Origin: JAEUKQ01 sp964414755
GTDB taxonomy: Bacteria > Pseudomonadota > Alphaproteobacteria > JAEUKQ01
Assembly (NCBI GenBank): GCA_964414755.1
Contig: CAYPXH010000014.1
Coordinates: 1 to 35,737 of the forward strand
DNA length: 35,737 nucleotides
Direction: 5' to 3'
Positions 34,021-35,737 of this stretch are shown here, piece by piece (position 1 is the stretch's first letter; every line of letters starts with the position of its first letter). The translations under genes were made by a program, and so were the position numbers. The notes under the pieces are model-generated. The model made no database searches, had not been told where the DNA came from, and saw only the letters and a list, made by a program, of their open reading frames with translations.

Positions 34021-34138
34021 CGATCAAAGCTTGTCTAAGATTGGTTAAAGTCATATTTTTTATCCGCGTAAAGTAAATCATATACTTCTGTTTGACAATC
34101 AAATAATATTTTTAAAACTTCATTGACCGAGAACCACA

Positions 34139-35062
34139 ATGACATTCCGTTTAGCCCATTTATCAGATGTACATTTACCTTTTCAACTAACAAATCCTTG
34201 GTTATTACTTAACAAAAGGCTTATTGGTTTTTTGTCTTGGCGCTTTAAACGCCGTCATATTCATCTTTCTCAGGTATTAGACGCTCTTGCAATTGATCTT
34301 AAATCAATTAAGCCAGACCATACAGTAATTACGGGCGATATCGTTAACATTTCCCTACCAACAGAATATCAACAAGCTGCCTTGTGGCTTCAAGAATTAA
34401 GCGACTCACAGCATCTCAGTATTATACCAGGAAACCACGATGCTTATGTCAATGTGCACCCAGACCGTGGTTTAGGATTATGGCAGCCTTACATGAACAA
34501 CGAACCAGCCGACACCTTGGTAAATATTATGGATTTTCCCTATGTCCGCTACCGCGGCCCTATAGCAATTATTGGCTTATCCACTGCATGCCCCGTTCCA
34601 TTATTTAGTGCTGCAGGCTCCCTGGGCGATACACAAATTCAGAAATTAGACCACATATTAACCACCCTCAATAAGCGCGATTACTGTCGGGTTATCCTAA
34701 TGCACCACCCACCATTCGCCAGTGATCGGCACCGCCGCAAGCAATTGCGCGATATAAACCCTTTCAGTAACGTCATTCGTAAACATGGCGTTGAATTAAT
34801 TTTGCACGGGCATTTACATATACCCTCGCTACGAAGCCTTGAGGGACCAGACGGCGTTGTCGCAGTTATAGGAGTACCTTCCGCATCGGCCAGTCATCAT
34901 AACCATAAAAGCCCGTCAAGGTATCATGTTTATTCTATTGCTAAGCAACCATCTGGTTGGTTGATTACAACAGAAATTAGAGAGCTAGATCATACGCCAT
35001 CATTTCATTACAAAAAAGCCGGTCTTTTCGACTTAACAATTCCTTTTTCTCGTGATACATAG
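34139..35062 (+). CDS. Calcineurin-like metallophosphoesterase
   Basis: 307 residues. All five metallophosphoesterase motifs are present: LAHLSDVHLP (Asp10, His12), VITGDIVN, IIPGNHDAY, LMHHPPF and LHGHLHIP. No signal peptide or membrane segment is seen, so it is probably cytoplasmic. The family includes cAMP phosphodiesterases (CpdA) and UDP-2,3-diacylglucosamine hydrolases (LpxH); this protein lacks obvious LpxH specificity. It is divergent from the CDP-alcohol transferase gene across 118 bases. The HIT gene follows within 12 bases, so the two are likely cotranscribed. The substrate is unknown; a phosphodiester or pyrophosphate linked to the adjacent lipid genes is only a guess. Confidence 0.88.
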   Translation: MTFRLAHLSDVHLPFQLTNPWLLLNKRLIGFLSWRFKRRHIHLSQVLDALAIDLKSIKPDHTVITGDIVNISLPTEYQQAALWLQELSDSQHLSIIPGNHDAYVNVHPDRGLGLWQPYMNNEPADTLVNIMDFPYVRYRGPIAIIGLSTACPVPLFSAAGSLGDTQIQKLDHILTTLNKRDYCRVILMHHPPFASDRHRRKQLRDINPFSNVIRKHGVELILHGHLHIPSLRSLEGPDGVVAVIGVPSASASHHNHKSPSRYHVYSIAKQPSGWLITTEIRELDHTPSFHYKKAGLFDLTIPFSRDT

Positions 35063-35074
35063 ATTTAACTCTTG

Positions 35075-35533
35075 ATGATAACTGGTTCATATATTCCTAT
35101 GCCCAATTCAACATTACAAAAATTTGCTTTCCCTTATCTTCGGATTGCCCAGAATGATCACTGGATTGTGTTGTTACGACGTCCACAAATAACACTTGGC
35201 AGCCTAGTTATTGTCACCCGACATGAGGAAACGGCTTTATCTGAAATTAACAAGTCTGCTTTCCAAGATTTAAGCCCAATTATCCAAAGTATTGAGAAAA
35301 CCCTTAAAAAACTTTGGCAATATGATAAGATGAACTATTTAATGCTGATGATGGTTGATCCTCATGTTCACTGGCACGTAATCCCCAGATATCAGAATCA
35401 TCGCCAATGGAAAAATCAATCTTTTGTCGACTTAAATTGGCCCAAAGCTCCAGATCTTGCCGATGCCATTCATCTCTCTAGTGAAATCGAAGTAGAATTG
35501 TTGGTAACCCTTAAGAATAACTGGGATCACTAA
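35075..35533 (+). CDS. HIT-family nucleotide hydrolase/transferase
   Basis: 152 residues from the ATG at 35075; an ATG at 35099 is an alternative. The HIT signature is HVHWHVIPRY (H-x-H-x-H-x2) in MLMMVDPHVHWHVIPRY. The central His of the triad is the expected nucleophile. The N-terminal region LLRRPQITLGSLVIVTRHEETALSEI is typical of bacterial HIT proteins. These cleave or transfer nucleoside monophosphates from dinucleotide or nucleotide-sugar substrates. It sits between the metallophosphoesterase and an LptF/LptG-family gene that starts two bases after its stop. No clear ribosome-binding site is visible. Confidence 0.87.
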   Translation: MITGSYIPMPNSTLQKFAFPYLRIAQNDHWIVLLRRPQITLGSLVIVTRHEETALSEINKSAFQDLSPIIQSIEKTLKKLWQYDKMNYLMLMMVDPHVHWHVIPRYQNHRQWKNQSFVDLNWPKAPDLADAIHLSSEIEVELLVTLKNNWDH

Positions 35534-35535
35534 TC

Positions 35536-35737
35536 TTGGCATCGGATAATATTTCACCCCCATCCCATATTTATAATTCTTTTTCTTCGGGGTCTTCTCT
35601 AACACTAACAACCTTAATACTGCGTTATTTGTGTTGGCCTTTGCTGGCGTGTCTTGGTGTTGCACTTGTGACCTTGTTGCTTGAGCGATTATTGCGCCTT
35701 GTCGATATGGTACTAACCAAGGCCGGTCCCTTGCATA
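35536..35737 (+). CDS. LptF/LptG-family permease, N-terminus (partial)
   Basis: 67 codons from a TTG at 35536, two bases after the HIT stop, running off the right edge. The visible protein has a polar start, then ILRYLCWPLLACLGVALVTLLLERLLRLVDMVLTKAGPL. A leading RY, one long helix and then LLRLVDxVLxKxG is the pattern of the YjgP/YjgQ (LptF/LptG) family, the permeases that extract LPS for transport. The usual LptF form has TQSLR here; ERLLRLVD is less typical, so this may be a paralogue rather than canonical LptF. Only the first transmembrane helix is visible, so the call is moderate. Confidence 0.6.
   Translation, partial: MASDNISPPSHIYNSFSSGSSLTLTTLILRYLCWPLLACLGVALVTLLLERLLRLVDMVLTKAGPLH

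Overview
The window looks like chromosomal DNA of a low-GC alphaproteobacterium, probably Rhodospirillales-like. Several gene families and neighbourhoods point that way: a complex I NDUFA12-type subunit, a DUF2155 protein, MlaD-type MCE proteins, and an accB-accC-aat block followed by convergent genes of the DUF2155 and NDUFA12 type. Species cannot be decided from the sequence alone. No phage, IS element, CRISPR array or integrase was seen.

Layout. 1-3.0 kb: the start of a leftward TAXI-type solute-binding protein gene, a Sel1/TPR gene broken by an in-frame stop, and a membrane-anchored protein of unknown function. 3.3-7.3 kb: a rightward four-gene sulfate/thiosulfate ABC transporter operon (binding protein, CysT, CysW, CysA). 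7.3-10.4 kb: leftward bifunctional PutA. 10.6-14.3 kb: sphingolipid island A, with a di-iron lipid hydroxylase, a ceramide synthase-like acyltransferase (bCerS type) and a MobA-like nucleotidyltransferase in one operon, facing a second, LicC-like cytidylyltransferase. 14.4-15.5 kb: a LysR regulator. 15.7 kb: tRNA-Asn. 16-23.8 kb: housekeeping genes for envelope and metabolism (M48/TPR protease, DsbA-like protein, accB, accC, aat, DUF2155, two tandem mlaD genes, NDUFA12, ridA). 23.8-26.3 kb: three tandem secreted Sel1/TPR paralogues. 26.5-34.0 kb: sphingolipid island B. 34.1-35.7 kb: metallophosphoesterase, HIT hydrolase and the start of an LptF/LptG-family permease.

The central result is an apparently complete bacterial ceramide pathway of the type described in Caulobacter. 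A fatty acyl-AMP ligase (AasR type) loads a dedicated ACP (AcpR type). Serine palmitoyltransferase (Spt) condenses the acyl group with serine. A GNAT-fold acyltransferase (bCerS type) N-acylates the product, and an SDR-type reductase (CerR type) reduces the ketone. A head-group module lies next to it: a GGDGT lipid kinase (CpgB type), a TAM41-like cytidylyltransferase candidate, a CDP-alcohol phosphatidyltransferase fused to an N-terminal domain, and two further cytidylyltransferases in island A. Together these suggest an anionic phosphorylated ceramide as the final lipid. Its head group (glycerate, inositol phosphate or another) cannot be read from the sequence. The genes are split into two islands about 12 kb apart, separated by housekeeping genes and a Sel1 array. 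Names taken from Caulobacter rest on memory of the published families plus motifs seen here, not on any search.
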